A stretch of 64,000 nucleotides of DNA from Leucothrix mucor DSM 2157 (GCF_000419525.1 NZ_ATTE01000001.1:2464655-2528654), one strand, 5' to 3'; positions 1 through 12,087 are shown, numbered from the stretch's first letter. Made by a program: numbers and translations. The notes: generated by a model not told the origin, from the sequence alone.

Positions 1-1911
1 GGCGAAGTCGTCTGCCTATTTCCAGAAGGCACCATCAGCCGCACCGGACACTTAGGTATCTTCAAACGTGGCTATGAAAAATCTGCCGCCATGGCACACG
101 ATGATGTAGTGATTGTACCGTTCTATCTGCATGGACTATGGGGCAGTCAATTTTCTCGCTCATCTGAACGCCTCAAACACGCGCCAAAAACACAGCGCCG
201 CCGTGAGTTACTGGTTACCTTTGGCGTACCGATCGATAAAACCACCGAAGCCACCGTACTTAAACGACGCGTATTTGATCTCTCGATTATTGCTTGGCAG
301 CGCTTTAGCACAGAGCTGCAAACCCTGCCTAATGCCTGGATTGATAGCGTTAAGCAGATTGATTCTGAAATGGCCTTGGCCGATACGCTGAGTGAGCCAC
401 TTTCTGCGCGTCGCGCACTGACAGGCGCCATTGCTTTTTCACGACGCATTAATAATATCAGTCCTGAGCAAAATATCGGCTTATTACTCCCCACTAGTAG
501 CGGTGGCGTGATTGCCAATATGGCGGGATTACTCAGCGGTAAAACGCTGGTTAATCTTAATTACACCGCCAGCACTCATGCCTTTAGCCGTGCCTTGCAG
601 CAGGCCGAAATTAACACGGTGTATACATCATCACGCTTTTTAAAGAAGTTGCAGCAGCGCGGAATTGATCTTTCCGAGCCACTTTCCAAGGTCACTGTGG
701 TCGAGCTGGAAACGCTCCGTGAATCCATTTCAAAACTGGAAATGTTCACCATTCTCGCTAGCATTAAATTGCTACCAGCTTCCGCACTAAAAGCAATCTA
801 CAGCCGCAGTTATGATGCACAGGCTAATGCCGCTATTTTATTCTCCAGTGGCAGCGAAGGTGATCCGAAAGGCGTCGTGCTTAGCCATCAGAATATTATG
901 GCGAATCTAAAACAAATTAGTCAGATTCTGAATGCAGAAGGCGATGATGTGGTAATGGCTTCTCTGCCCTTATTCCATGCCTTTGGTTTGACCGCCACGC
1001 AGTTTTTGCCATTGATTGAAGGCTTACCTATGATCTGCCATGCCGACCCAACGGATGGCTTAGGTGTGGCTAAAGCTGTCGCTAAATACCGCGCCACGAT
1101 TTTGTTTGGCACCTCAACCTTCTTCCGCCTCTACACTCGTGACCGGAAGATTAATCCGCTAATGTTTAATAGTTTACGGATTGCGGTCTCAGGCGCTGAA
1201 AAGCTTAATCCGGATGTACGCGATGCCTTTAAACTGAAATATTCACGGGATATTTACGAAGGCTATGGCACGACTGAAACCTCACCCGTGGCCAGCGTTA
1301 ATTTGCCCGACGTGCTGGATACCAGTTACTGGAAAGTTCAAGTAGGCGGCAAGCAAGGCACCGTCGGCATGCCACTACCGGGTTCCAGCTTTAAAATCGT
1401 TGATCCCGTATCCTTTGAAGAATTACCCGGCGGTGATGATGGCATGATTCTGATTGGTGGCCCGCAAGTCATGCAGGGCTACTTAAACGACCCTGAGCGC
1501 ACCGAGAAGACCATTATCGAGCGTGATGGCATTCGCTGGTATGTCAGCGGTGATAAGGGCCATTTAGATGAAGACGGCTTCTTAGTGATTGTCAACCGCT
1601 ATTCGCGCTTTGCCAAACTCGGCGGTGAAATGATTAGTTTGACTGCGATAGAAAGCGCGGTACGCACCAGCTTGAATGATGCTGATATTGGGATTGTTGC
1701 GGTTAATATTCCAGATGAGAAGAAAGGCGAAAGAGTCATCCTGATCACTAGTGGCGATATTGCTTTGCAGGAGTTACGGCAAGCCATGCTAGCGGCAGAA
1801 ATCAATCCATTGTTGATACCCGCAGCGGTGATGCAAGTTGAGAAACTGCCATTACTAGGTTCGGGCAAAGTGGACTTTTCGCAAGCCAAGCAATTGGCGG
1901 CTGGTAATTAG
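1..1911 (+). CDS. aas: Aas-type acyltransferase/acyl-ACP synthetase, 5' partial
   Basis: The reading frame is open from base 1, so the gene begins before the window; 636 residues are visible. The first residues carry the FPEGT motif of PlsC-type glycerophospholipid acyltransferases (residues 7-11). After about residue 140 comes an AMP-binding adenylate-forming domain with the P-loop SSGSEGDPKG (about 282-291), GYGTTET (421-427) and the YVSGDKGHLDEDG hinge. This PlsC plus AMP-binding order is that of Aas, the inner-membrane enzyme that reacylates 2-acyl-lysophosphatidylethanolamine with fatty acids activated on ACP. An N-terminal MFS lysophospholipid flippase, fused in some relatives, cannot be checked here. 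A terminator follows the stop. The family assignment is firm; the exact lipid substrate is inferred. Confidence 0.85.
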   Translation, partial: GEVVCLFPEGTISRTGHLGIFKRGYEKSAAMAHDDVVIVPFYLHGLWGSQFSRSSERLKHAPKTQRRRELLVTFGVPIDKTTEATVLKRRVFDLSIIAWQRFSTELQTLPNAWIDSVKQIDSEMALADTLSEPLSARRALTGAIAFSRRINNISPEQNIGLLLPTSSGGVIANMAGLLSGKTLVNLNYTASTHAFSRALQQAEINTVYTSSRFLKKLQQRGIDLSEPLSKVTVVELETLRESISKLEMFTILASIKLLPASALKAIYSRSYDAQANAAILFSSGSEGDPKGVVLSHQNIMANLKQISQILNAEGDDVVMASLPLFHAFGLTATQFLPLIEGLPMICHADPTDGLGVAKAVAKYRATILFGTSTFFRLYTRDRKINPLMFNSLRIAVSGAEKLNPDVRDAFKLKYSRDIYEGYGTTETSPVASVNLPDVLDTSYWKVQVGGKQGTVGMPLPGSSFKIVDPVSFEELPGGDDGMILIGGPQVMQGYLNDPERTEKTIIERDGIRWYVSGDKGHLDEDGFLVIVNRYSRFAKLGGEMISLTAIESAVRTSLNDADIGIVAVNIPDEKKGERVILITSGDIALQELRQAMLAAEINPLLIPAAVMQVEKLPLLGSGKVDFSQAKQLAAGN

Positions 1912-1975
1912 TCGCGAACTAACCCAGCTGATCAAAAACAGGTAGATCGCTGGCGACAGCTCACTTAGGCACAAC

Positions 1976-2015
1976 AAAGCCCGCACAGACTAACAATCTA
2001 TGCGGGCTTTTTGTT
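1976..2015 (+). terminator. Rho-independent terminator after aas
   Basis: A perfect 10-bp inverted repeat, AAAGCCCGCA (1976-1985) and TGCGGGCTTT (2001-2010), is followed by a T-rich tail. It lies between two convergent genes, so it may also serve sdaA on the other strand. Confidence 0.85.
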
Positions 2016-2027
2016 TAGATCAAACCA

Positions 2028-3443
2028 TTAACACTCAGTGATGTTTACTGGCAACTCCAGCACATTGATCGCTAGACCACCGCGAGCGGTTTCTTTGTAT
2101 TTATTCCGCATATCCCGGCCAGTATCACGCATCGTCTTGATGACTTTATCCAGTGAGACAAAGTGCGTGCCATCGCCGCGTAGAGCCATTCTTGAGGCGG
2201 TAATTGCTTTCATTGAGGCCATGGCATTGCGCTCAATGCAAGGTACTTGCACCAAGCCACCAATCGGATCACAGGTGAGCCCCAGATTATGCTCCATACC
2301 AATCTCAGCGGCATTCTCAACTTGTGCCGGCGTACCACCTAGCACTTCGGTCAGTGCACCTGCTGCCATTGAACAAGCTGAACCAACCTCGCCCTGACAA
2401 CCGACTTCCGCGCCACTAATCGAGGCATTGATCTTAAACAAAATACCGATCGCACCCGCCGTTAGCAGGAAGCGAACCACTTTGTCGTCACTCCAGCCCG
2501 GATTATTATGATCCATATGGAAACGCGTATAGTAATGTAATACCGCTGGAATAATGCCTGCCGCGCCATTGGTTGGTGCCGTCACCACACGACCACCGGC
2601 CGCATTTTCCTCATTCACTGCCAGTGCGTATAAGGTCACCCAGTCGGTGGCGGCCAACGGATCAATCATTACTCGTTCACGACGATCTTGCAGTTGCTTG
2701 TACAGAGCCGCCGCACGACGTTTAACCTTTAAGCCACCCGGCAAAATACCATCGTTTTTACAACCAGCTACTACGCAATCCTGCATCACTTGCCAAATTG
2801 ATAATAGCCCTTCGCGCACTTCCGCCTCAGTACGCGTAACACACTCATTTGCCATCATGACATCGCTGATGTTCATATTATTGGCTTCGCAGATCTCCAG
2901 CAGCATTTCACCACTGGTAAATGGGTACGACACGACGGTTGGGTTTTCAATGATATGCGCACTGCCTGCGGCATCCTGATCGACAATAAAGCCGCCGCCG
3001 ACTGAGTAATAACAGCGCTTTAGCACGCTATCCCCCGCCGCATCAAAGGCTTCAAAACACAGGCCGTTCGGGTGAAATGGCAGACTCTTTTTGCGATGCA
3101 TAATCAAGTCAGTCTCTTCATCAAAACCAACTTGTTGCTTTCCGGCTAGGTTCAGGGTTTTATGCTCACGCATATCAGCCAGCCGCTGGGGCATACTTTC
3201 AATATCAACACTTTCTGGAGACTCACCCTCCAAGCCCAAGAGCACGGCTTTAATCGAGCCATGGCCCTTACCGGTGGCTCCCAGCGAGCCAAATAACTCG
3301 GACTTCACCCGAGTCACTTTTGGCAGTAAATCAGCATCGATCAAGGCTTGGGTAAAATACTGCGCCGCGCGCATCGGTCCAACAGTGTGGGAACTGGAAG
3401 GACCGATTCCGATGGAGAATAAATCAAAAACACTAATAGACAT
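2028..3443 (-). CDS. sdaA: L-serine ammonia-lyase (single-chain, iron-sulfur type)
   Basis: A 471-residue iron-sulfur L-serine dehydratase that converts L-serine to pyruvate and ammonia in the cytoplasm. The alpha and beta parts are fused, as in E. coli SdaA. The N-terminus has the family signature [17 protein letters not shown]. The C-terminal half holds the cysteines expected to bind the 4Fe-4S cluster, in [10 protein letters not shown] and in [14 protein letters not shown]. The start at 3443 is chosen because AGGAA lies 8 nt upstream and translation then begins MSISVFDLF; an in-frame start 33 nt earlier lacks such a site. A LysR regulator is transcribed divergently from 3582, so the 138-bp intergenic stretch probably holds both promoters. 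Serine use as carbon or nitrogen source is inferred. Confidence 0.93.
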   Translation of the reverse strand: MSISVFDLFSIGIGPSSSHTVGPMRAAQYFTQALIDADLLPKVTRVKSELFGSLGATGKGHGSIKAVLLGLEGESPESVDIESMPQRLADMREHKTLNLAGKQQVGFDEETDLIMHRKKSLPFHPNGLCFEAFDAAGDSVLKRCYYSVGGGFIVDQDAAGSAHIIENPTVVSYPFTSGEMLLEICEANNMNISDVMMANECVTRTEAEVREGLLSIWQVMQDCVVAGCKNDGILPGGLKVKRRAAALYKQLQDRRERVMIDPLAATDWVTLYALAVNEENAAGGRVVTAPTNGAAGIIPAVLHYYTRFHMDHNNPGWSDDKVVRFLLTAGAIGILFKINASISGAEVGCQGEVGSACSMAAGALTEVLGGTPAQVENAAEIGMEHNLGLTCDPIGGLVQVPCIERNAMASMKAITASRMALRGDGTHFVSLDKVIKTMRDTGRDMRNKYKETARGGLAINVLELPVNITEC

Positions 3444-3581
3444 TGGGATTTCCTGAAACTTGCAATTAACTGGCATTTTGTAAGGATTAATTCACTCGAT
3501 CTTATGCCCGTCTATAGAATTTGTTAAATGAATAGTTAAAATAGAATTATTAATTTTATAAATGAATCTGAGTGCACCGCC

Positions 3582-4454
3582 ATGAGTGTTCGCTATAAAA
3601 ACCTATCCATTGATTTATTACGCACGTTTACGACTGTCACCGAACTTGCCAGCATGAGTCGGGCGGGTGAGTTATTGGGACGGTCTCAGCCTGCGATCAG
3701 CCTGCAAATTCAGCGACTGGAAACACTGGTTAATGAGCACTTATTTAAGCGTACCGCGGGGCAGCGCTTTGAGTTAACCGTCTCTGGGCAAGTGCTGTTT
3801 GATTATGCGCAGCGCATTTTGATGTTAAACGATGAGGCAATGAATTATTTTGCCGCGCCAACCATGCGCGACAGCATTCATTTAGGTATTCCCAATGAGT
3901 TTGCCTCGACCTTACTACCTCGCATTATTGGGCGCTTTGCACAGATTTATCCGGGGGTGCGACTGGAGGTCACTTGCGATCTGAGCAATGTGTTGATGCC
4001 GCAATTTATGGCTAAGAAATTCGACTTATTACTAGTGTTGAGTGATAACACAATCCCTGCCACTCAACACACGAGCTTTGTGAAAGTCGATAGCTTGGTC
4101 TGGGTGACCAATAAGAACAAAGAAAGCCATTTGCGCAGCACCATCCCATTGGTGGTAGCGCCAGAAGGCTGTTTGTACCGTCGCCGCATGCTGCAACGCT
4201 TGAGCCGCATTAGCCAGCCTTGGAACATTGTGTACACCATTCCGGGGCTTACGGGGATTCAGGCAGCAATTGCCGAAGGGCTTGGAGTGACAGCACTGGC
4301 GAAAAGCACGGTGCCACCCTCTTTAGATATTGTTCGGGAGTCTGAGCGATTTCCTGAACTGGGCGATATTTCAATCAGCCTACTCCGGCAAGCTGATAGC
4401 ACCGGAGAGGCGATTGATGTATTAGCGGAATATATTAAAACCAGCCTCGCTTAG
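3582..4454 (+). CDS. LysR-family transcriptional regulator
   Basis: 290 residues: an N-terminal winged helix-turn-helix (about 8-67, with the typical SMSRAGELLGRSQPAISLQI) followed by a periplasmic-binding-protein-like effector domain. LysR proteins usually control the divergent neighbour, which here is serine dehydratase, so a role in serine catabolism is plausible but not shown. The gene ends 10 bp before the stop of the convergent EamA transporter, with no obvious terminator between them. No strong Shine-Dalgarno sequence is visible before the ATG. The effector is unknown. Confidence 0.88.
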   Translation: MSVRYKNLSIDLLRTFTTVTELASMSRAGELLGRSQPAISLQIQRLETLVNEHLFKRTAGQRFELTVSGQVLFDYAQRILMLNDEAMNYFAAPTMRDSIHLGIPNEFASTLLPRIIGRFAQIYPGVRLEVTCDLSNVLMPQFMAKKFDLLLVLSDNTIPATQHTSFVKVDSLVWVTNKNKESHLRSTIPLVVAPEGCLYRRRMLQRLSRISQPWNIVYTIPGLTGIQAAIAEGLGVTALAKSTVPPSLDIVRESERFPELGDISISLLRQADSTGEAIDVLAEYIKTSLA

Positions 4455-4464
4455 CTAAACCCAC

Positions 4465-5442
4465 TTATCTTGCTGGTTCAGGCTCCCCAAGTTCCGCATT
4501 GTCGCTTTCAATGATTGGCGCAGGCGCTGCACTCACCATACGAGAATTTCGGGTTTGCAGGTTGGCTTGTACCTTAGAAACCATCGCTTCACGCCAGACA
4601 ATCAAAATACCGGAGGCAATCGTAATGGCCGCTCCTAACACAACATAGCGGTCCGCGGACTCATTAAAGAATAGCGCGCCGAAAATCACCGCCCAGACAA
4701 TCTGACTGTATTGCATTGGCGCAATAAAGGCGGCATTGGCTGCCCGGTATGCCAGAAATACCATCAACTGTCCGATCTGACCGAAGATGCCAATCAGGAA
4801 CATAACCCCCAACGCAGATAACTCCATTGGCTTGTACACAAATGGCAGCATACAGCCGGTGATGAGAATACTTGCCAATAACGGGAATAGAATCATGGTC
4901 GCAGGGCTTTCAGTGCTACCAATTTTACGCGAGATTATGGCTGCGCCAGCACTGCTTAATGCGGCAATCAAACCGAATAGATGCCCAAGGCTAACGCTTT
5001 CAACCGAAGGCCTCAGCACAATCAAAACACCGAGCAAGCCAATCAAAATGGCCGCCCAACGAGTGATATGCACCTGCTCGCCAAGAAAGTAGATTGCCAT
5101 CACTGTGATCAACAACGGGGCAGTAAACAACAAGACGTAGACCTGCACCATTGGCAGCATCTTAAATGCCATAAACGCACAACAGAGGCTGCTCACCATC
5201 AACACGGCTCGCAACACCACCATCTTTAAATTATTCGCTTTGATACTGCCGGGGTTCGGGTCCATCAGGCGCACAATGGAAAAGGGAACGTAGCCAAATA
5301 GCATGGCAAAAAAGATGATTTGAAATACCGAGTAATCACTCAAGGATTTCAATAAGGCATCGTGAGTGGAGAACGAAGCAAAACCAATTAATGCCAGCAG
5401 CGGCCCTTTGACAGCCGAGTGGCTGGCCAGTGATTGAGACAT
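4465..5442 (-). CDS. EamA/DMT-family membrane transporter
   Basis: 325 residues with ten predicted membrane segments arranged as two EamA (drug/metabolite transporter) halves, roughly 10-145 and 155-290, and a hydrophilic acidic C-terminal tail. Members export amino acids or other metabolites from the cytoplasm; the substrate cannot be read from sequence. The start lies 15 bp after the tadA stop on the same strand, so it is probably the last gene of a guaB-guaA-tadA-EamA transcription unit. A purine-related export role is only a contextual guess. Confidence 0.85.
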   Translation of the reverse strand: MSQSLASHSAVKGPLLALIGFASFSTHDALLKSLSDYSVFQIIFFAMLFGYVPFSIVRLMDPNPGSIKANNLKMVVLRAVLMVSSLCCAFMAFKMLPMVQVYVLLFTAPLLITVMAIYFLGEQVHITRWAAILIGLLGVLIVLRPSVESVSLGHLFGLIAALSSAGAAIISRKIGSTESPATMILFPLLASILITGCMLPFVYKPMELSALGVMFLIGIFGQIGQLMVFLAYRAANAAFIAPMQYSQIVWAVIFGALFFNESADRYVVLGAAITIASGILIVWREAMVSKVQANLQTRNSRMVSAAPAPIIESDNAELGEPEPAR

Positions 5443-5457
5443 GACAACCCCGTAGAT

Positions 5458-7517
<2,060 letters not shown>

Positions 7518-7531
7518 TAACGGGGTCTCAA

Positions 7532-8992
7532 TTAGCTGTGGTAGTTAGGGGCTTCTTTGGTGATCGTCACATCGTGCGTGTGAGATTCCTTCATACCCGC
7601 ACCGGTGATACGAACAAACTTAGGCTTAACCCGCATCTCATCCAGCGTGGCACAACCGAGGTAACCCATACTTGAGCGTACGCCACCATTGATTTGGTGA
7701 ATGATATTAGCCAATGGACCTTTGTGCCCCACCATGCCTTCAATCCCTTCAGGAACCAGCTTATCCACCGCATTTTCAGATTCCTGGAAATAACGGTCGC
7801 TAGAGCCTTTAGCCATTGCACCCAACGAGCCCATACCACGGTATGACTTGTAAGAGCGGCCTTGATACAGAATCACTTCACCCGGCGCTTCATCGGTTCC
7901 TGCCAGCATACTACCCAGCATGACTGAATGCGCACCAGCAGCAATGGCCTTAGCCACATCGCCAGAGTAACGAATACCACCATCGGCAATCAACGGAACG
8001 CCAGTGCCTTCTAAAGCCTTGGCTACGTTCATAATCGCCGTGATCTGTGGAACGCCAACCCCCGCAACAACACGAGTCGTACAGATTGATCCCGGACCGA
8101 TACCGACTTTAACCGCATCAGCACCCGCTTCAACCAAGGCTAATGCGCCTTCGCCAGTCGCGATATTGCCGCCGATGACCTGTACTTGTGGATAATTCTC
8201 TTTCACCCAGCGAATACGATCTAACACACCTTGCGAGTGGCCATGCGCCGTATCAACAGTCAATACATCCACACCGGCTTCAACCAATGCAGCGACACGA
8301 TCTTCTGTGCCATAACCCACACCCACTGCTGCGCCAACACGCAAGCTACCGCTGGCATCTTTACAAGCATTTGGATGGTCAGTCGATTTCTGAATGTCTT
8401 TTACCGTAATCAAACCACGTAATTTAAACGCGTCATCAACCACCAGAATTTTTTCAATGCGGTGCTGATGTAATAAACGCAGAATGTCCTCACGATCAGT
8501 ACCTTCTTTCACCGTTACCAGCTTATCTTTTGCTGTCATGATCTCACTAACTGGCTGATCATGATTGGTTTCAAAACGTAAATCGCGGCTGGTCACGATG
8601 CCAACCAGATCATTATCACCCGCAATAACTGGTACACCAGAAATATGGCGCTTGGCTGTCAGCTCGATAACTTCACGAACCGTGGTATCAGCTTTTACGG
8701 TGTAAGGATCTTTAATGATGCCGCTTTCGAACTTCTTCACGGTGAGCACAGCACGAGCCTGAGCTTCAATAGTCATATTCTTATGAATAATGCCTAAGCC
8801 ACCCTCCTGAGCTAATGCAATCGCGAGTTTAGCTTCGGTAACGGTGTCCATAGCGGCCGAAGCCATAGGGATATTCATGCGAATATCGCGCGTGAGAAGC
8901 GTGCCGAGATTTACCTCAGCAGGCAGCACGTTTGAATGTGCGGGGACGAGTAACACGTCGTCAAAAGTGAGTGCTTCTTCTAGAATTCGCAT
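7532..8992 (-). CDS. guaB: IMP dehydrogenase
   Basis: 486 residues. The TIM-barrel is split by two CBS domains (about 93-205) and carries the catalytic Cys304 in GPGSICTTR and the flap region YRGMGS. It oxidises IMP to XMP using NAD, the committed step to GMP; IMP is supplied by PurH, encoded at 19.6 kb. The start has AGG 7 nt upstream. A minus-strand TATAAT (9047-9042) about 50 nt before the ATG is the likely -10 of the guaBA promoter, although no convincing -35 is present. Confidence 0.98.
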   Translation of the reverse strand: MRILEEALTFDDVLLVPAHSNVLPAEVNLGTLLTRDIRMNIPMASAAMDTVTEAKLAIALAQEGGLGIIHKNMTIEAQARAVLTVKKFESGIIKDPYTVKADTTVREVIELTAKRHISGVPVIAGDNDLVGIVTSRDLRFETNHDQPVSEIMTAKDKLVTVKEGTDREDILRLLHQHRIEKILVVDDAFKLRGLITVKDIQKSTDHPNACKDASGSLRVGAAVGVGYGTEDRVAALVEAGVDVLTVDTAHGHSQGVLDRIRWVKENYPQVQVIGGNIATGEGALALVEAGADAVKVGIGPGSICTTRVVAGVGVPQITAIMNVAKALEGTGVPLIADGGIRYSGDVAKAIAAGAHSVMLGSMLAGTDEAPGEVILYQGRSYKSYRGMGSLGAMAKGSSDRYFQESENAVDKLVPEGIEGMVGHKGPLANIIHQINGGVRSSMGYLGCATLDEMRVKPKFVRITGAGMKESHTHDVTITKEAPNYHS

Positions 8993-9052
8993 AAGACCTC
9001 CAAGGTACCTGGGAGCGAGTATTTTCCAAAATTAGCGCCTCATTATAAACCA

Positions 9053-9081
9053 TTGACGCATCTGGGGTAAACTGCTATCAA
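9053..9081 (+). promoter_or_regulatory. Candidate sigma-70 promoter for the SoxK-like gene
   Basis: TTGACG (9053-9058) and TATCAA (9076-9081) are separated by 17 nt and lie about 45 nt before the ATG at 9126. The elements match the consensus in 5 and 4 positions. Predicted by eye only. Confidence 0.35.
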
Positions 9082-9125
9082 TAGATCACGACATAGAATG
9101 ATAAGCTTCTAACGCGGAGTAATTG

Positions 9126-9401
9126 ATGAAACTGAAACACATCGCCACAGGCTTGGTACTCGCCATGGCCGCAAGCAATGCCTCAGCAGCCACGCTGGAA
9201 GAGGCTACAACGGCGGTTGAAGCCGCAAAACAGTCCGGATTTTACTGGCTGAACACCGATAAATTATTGGAAAATGCCCAGCAAGCGCAGGTCAATAAAG
9301 ACACTGAAAAAATGAATGAATTCATTGAACAGGTCATGACACAAACGGCCGGTGCACTGGCTCAGGCAGAAGCGGCTAAAACAGCAGGCCCGACTTTCTA
9401 A
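9126..9401 (+). CDS. Small exported helical protein, SoxXA-binding (SoxK)-like
   Basis: 91 residues with a signal peptide ending near SNASA, then an alanine/glutamine-rich helical hairpin. The pattern A-x(2)-A-x-A-x(3)-G, W-x-[DN]-T-x-K (here WLNTDKLL), spaced alanines and a Q-A-rich end recalls SoxXA-binding protein (SoxK/SAXB), a periplasmic partner of the SoxXA cytochrome in thiosulfate oxidation. No sox genes flank it, so the assignment rests on this faint pattern. The ATG at 9126 has GGAG about 9 nt upstream; a TTG one codon earlier is less likely. A terminator follows, so it is monocistronic. Confidence 0.5.
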   Translation: MKLKHIATGLVLAMAASNASAATLEEATTAVEAAKQSGFYWLNTDKLLENAQQAQVNKDTEKMNEFIEQVMTQTAGALAQAEAAKTAGPTF

Positions 9402-9442
9402 AGTTTGCCTGACAGAACCACCTGATAATTATGAATATGACC

Positions 9443-9467
9443 AAGCCGGGCTCTCCCCGGCTTTTTG
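9443..9467 (+). terminator. Rho-independent terminator
   Basis: AAGCCGGG (9443-9450) pairs with CCCGGCTT (9456-9463) across a 5-nt loop and runs into T5. It ends the SoxK-like gene and overlaps the first possible start codon of xseA. Confidence 0.85.
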
Positions 9468-10832
9468 CTGGGAGACGTTAACATCATTGATCAAAATCGC
9501 ACGGTACTGACCGTGTCAGACCTGAACTCAGAAGTAGCACTGATGTTATCGAGAAGCTTCGGCCTGCTATGGCTGGAAGGTGAAATTTCCAATTTCTCGC
9601 GCCCGGCTTCCGGACACTTTTATTTCTCCTTAAAAGACAGCAAAGCCCAAGTACGCTGTGCCATGTTCCGTAACAAAAATATGGCGCTACGCCTGAAGCC
9701 ACAAAACGGCATGCAGGTGATGGTACGGGCGCGGATTGGCTTGTATGAGCCTCGCGGTGAATTTCAGATCGTTGTCGAGCACATGGAGGAAGCCGGTGCC
9801 GGTGAGCTGCAGCGCCAATTTGAAGCGCTTAAAGCTAGTCTGGCTGCTGGCGGTTTATTTGATCAGGAGCATAAAAAGCCACTGCCTTTTTTGCCGGAAG
9901 CCATCGGCGTGATTACCTCTCCGAGTGGCGCGGCGATTCGCGATATCCTGCAAGTGCTGGAGCGTCGGGCTCCACAGGTCCCTATTTATATTTACCCCGT
10001 TGCCGTCCAAGGGCGCAGCGCGGCTACGCAAATTGAAACCGCTATTCGCCTGGCTAATAAACAAGCGCGTTGCGATGTATTGATTGTTGGGCGCGGTGGC
10101 GGCTCAATGGAAGATCTCTGGTCTTTCAATGAGCGCAATGTGGTCATGGCAATTCATGAATCCAAAATTCCGGTGATTAGTGCGGTCGGGCATGAAGTCG
10201 ATGTTACGATTTCAGACTTCGTTGCAGATGTTCGCGCGGCTACGCCCTCAGTTGCTGCTGAATTAGCCGTTCCTGAAATGAAAGAGCTGCGGTTGCAAGC
10301 CACGCAGCGCCATGTGCGACTGATCAATGCCATGCGCCGCAACCTGCAAACGCGCCAACAAGCTTTACAGCTGCAAGAACAAAAACTGTCCCACCAACGC
10401 CCTGCTTACCGATTGCAACAGCAACAACAGAAACTGGATGAATTGGAGCAACGACTGAAGCGGAGTGTTAGTTTACGGCTGGAGCGTCAATCCGCCCGAC
10501 TGAGCCAACTTGAGACCAAGCTACAATCAGTATCCCCGCAGCGTTTATTAGCGAATCGTCAACAAAAAACGACTCAGCTGGAGCAACGTTTGCAGCAATT
10601 GATGCAACGGCAATTCCAAGGACACCAATCCCAACTGGCTGTATTGGCTGCGCGCCTGAATAGCGTAAGCCCACTCAATACCTTGCAGCGCGGGTACAGT
10701 ATTACTCAGGATGCTAAGACTGGTGCGGTTATTCAGCGAGTCAATCAGGCTCACCCAGGGCAAGCCCTGAATATTCGGGTTGAAGATGGGCAGCTGCAAG
10801 CGGTGGTTAGTGAGCAGAAATCCCTGCTATAA
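9465..10832 (+). CDS. xseA: Exodeoxyribonuclease VII large subunit
   Basis: About 450 residues. The N-terminal OB-fold begins TVSDLN and includes GEISNFSRPASGHFYFSLKD. It is followed by the catalytic core with the GRGGGSMEDLWSFN and GHEVDVT motifs and a long C-terminal coiled coil rich in Gln, Arg and Leu. With XseB it degrades single-stranded DNA to oligonucleotides. The start is unclear: the only standard codon is a TTG at 9465 inside the upstream terminator. The nearest good Shine-Dalgarno (GGGAG, 9470-9474) is spaced for ATC (9483) or ATT (9486), which would give the usual N-terminal length. xseB is not in the window. Confidence 0.93.
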   Translation: MLGDVNIIDQNRTVLTVSDLNSEVALMLSRSFGLLWLEGEISNFSRPASGHFYFSLKDSKAQVRCAMFRNKNMALRLKPQNGMQVMVRARIGLYEPRGEFQIVVEHMEEAGAGELQRQFEALKASLAAGGLFDQEHKKPLPFLPEAIGVITSPSGAAIRDILQVLERRAPQVPIYIYPVAVQGRSAATQIETAIRLANKQARCDVLIVGRGGGSMEDLWSFNERNVVMAIHESKIPVISAVGHEVDVTISDFVADVRAATPSVAAELAVPEMKELRLQATQRHVRLINAMRRNLQTRQQALQLQEQKLSHQRPAYRLQQQQQKLDELEQRLKRSVSLRLERQSARLSQLETKLQSVSPQRLLANRQQKTTQLEQRLQQLMQRQFQGHQSQLAVLAARLNSVSPLNTLQRGYSITQDAKTGAVIQRVNQAHPGQALNIRVEDGQLQAVVSEQKSLL

Positions 10833-10876
10833 CTCGCGACGCCTTCTTAGTACAGCCTCATTCCACACCCAGCTTT

Positions 10877-10902
10877 TCGTCGATGCAAATCAGTATCGAC
10901 GA
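10877..10902. repeat. 8-bp perfect inverted repeat upstream of the kinase-psuG operon
   Basis: TCGTCGAT (10877-10884) and ATCGACGA (10895-10902) flank a 10-nt loop. It could end xseA transcription, but the tail (CATTTATTATT) is only moderately T-rich, or it could be an operator. Function undecided. Confidence 0.4.
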
Positions 10903-10939
10903 CATTTATTATTGCGATTTCTGCAAAACTCATTTATTT

Positions 10940-10972
10940 TAAACAAATGTTTGGTTAGCAAGCATTTGTTTA
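10940..10972. promoter_or_regulatory. Inverted-repeat operator candidate before the HTH kinase
   Basis: TAAACAAATG (10940-10949) and CATTTGTTTA (10963-10972) are perfect 10-bp arms separated by 13 nt, centred about 40 nt before the start of the kinase. The kinase carries its own N-terminal helix-turn-helix, so autoregulation through this site is an attractive but untested reading. Confidence 0.45.
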
Positions 10973-10995
10973 TTTGAAATAATGAGGCCGCTTAA

Positions 10996-12087
10996 ATGAC
11001 TGAACGCGAGTTGGAAATCTTAGCATTACTCAAACAAGACCCACTCATGCCACAGCAGGACATCGCTGACCGGATTGGTATTAGCCGCTCCGCTGTCGCT
11101 GGGCATATTATGAACCTCACCAATAAAGGCGTGATTCGCGGTAAAGGCTATATCTTGGCCGAAGCACGCTATGTCGTGGTGATTGGCGGTGCCAATATGG
11201 ACATTCTTGGCAGGCCTGCAGGCAACTTGAGAGTGGGCGATTCTAATCTGGGTAGTGTTAGCACCTCTCCGGGCGGCGTTGGTCGTAATATCGCCGAAAA
11301 CCTCGCTCGATTGGGCACCGATACCCGACTGACCACTGCGGTTGGTAAAGATACTTACGGACAAGAGATTATCGAGCATTGTCAGCGCGCTGGCATTGAT
11401 ATGAAACACACGCTGCAATTAGCCGATGGCGTGACCTCAACCTATCTATCGGTTCTGGATGGCGATGGCGATATGCACGTGGCCATTAACGACATGGCGA
11501 TATTAGAGCGCTTGAGTGTTGATGTACTCAAATCTCAGCAAGCCATGTTGCAACGCGCGGATGTCATTATTATTGATGCTAATTTATCGCAAACCGCGCT
11601 AGCGTACATCCTCAGTAATTACGCGGATGTTCCCCTGTTTGTTGACCCTGTTTCTTGCGCCAAGGCGACTAAACTCACGCCCTACCTCAATGCCATTCAT
11701 ACCCTTAAACCAAACCTCAAAGAAGCCGAGCAACTCTCAGGAATCACGATTACCGATTCCAAGCAATTGCCAGAACTAGCCAATTGGTTTCATGATCAAG
11801 GCGTTAAACGGATCTTTTTAAGTCTTGGCGTGGATGGCGTATTTTACAGCGATCAGCAAGAGCAAGCCCTACTCCCCGCCATGCCGGTTTCAATGGTGAA
11901 TGCCAATGGTGCGGGCGATGCCTTTTTGGCTGGGCTGGCACATGGTTTTATCCAAGACTGGTCAACTCGTCAATCAACCGAATTTGCCATGGCTGCCGCA
12001 GTCGTAGCCCTATCCGATATCGCAACCATTAATCCCAATATGTCTGAAATCTCAGTCAATCGAATTATCAAGGAGTCTTTATGTTAA
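10996..12087 (+). CDS. HTH-fused PfkB-family kinase, probable pseudouridine kinase
   Basis: 363 residues. Residues 1-60 form an AsnC/MarR-like winged helix (ELEILALLKQDP, then SRSAVAGHIMNL). Residues 60-360 are a ribokinase/PfkB domain with GGVGRN near the substrate site and the anion-hole and catalytic base motif NANGAGDAFLAG. The architecture matches E. coli YeiI. The gene overlaps psuG by 7 bp, so it probably phosphorylates pseudouridine to the 5'-phosphate that PsuG cleaves. The DNA-binding domain suggests a kinase that also regulates. No nucleoside transporter is adjacent. Other nucleosides remain possible substrates. Confidence 0.8.
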   Translation: MTERELEILALLKQDPLMPQQDIADRIGISRSAVAGHIMNLTNKGVIRGKGYILAEARYVVVIGGANMDILGRPAGNLRVGDSNLGSVSTSPGGVGRNIAENLARLGTDTRLTTAVGKDTYGQEIIEHCQRAGIDMKHTLQLADGVTSTYLSVLDGDGDMHVAINDMAILERLSVDVLKSQQAMLQRADVIIIDANLSQTALAYILSNYADVPLFVDPVSCAKATKLTPYLNAIHTLKPNLKEAEQLSGITITDSKQLPELANWFHDQGVKRIFLSLGVDGVFYSDQQEQALLPAMPVSMVNANGAGDAFLAGLAHGFIQDWSTRQSTEFAMAAAVVALSDIATINPNMSEISVNRIIKESLC

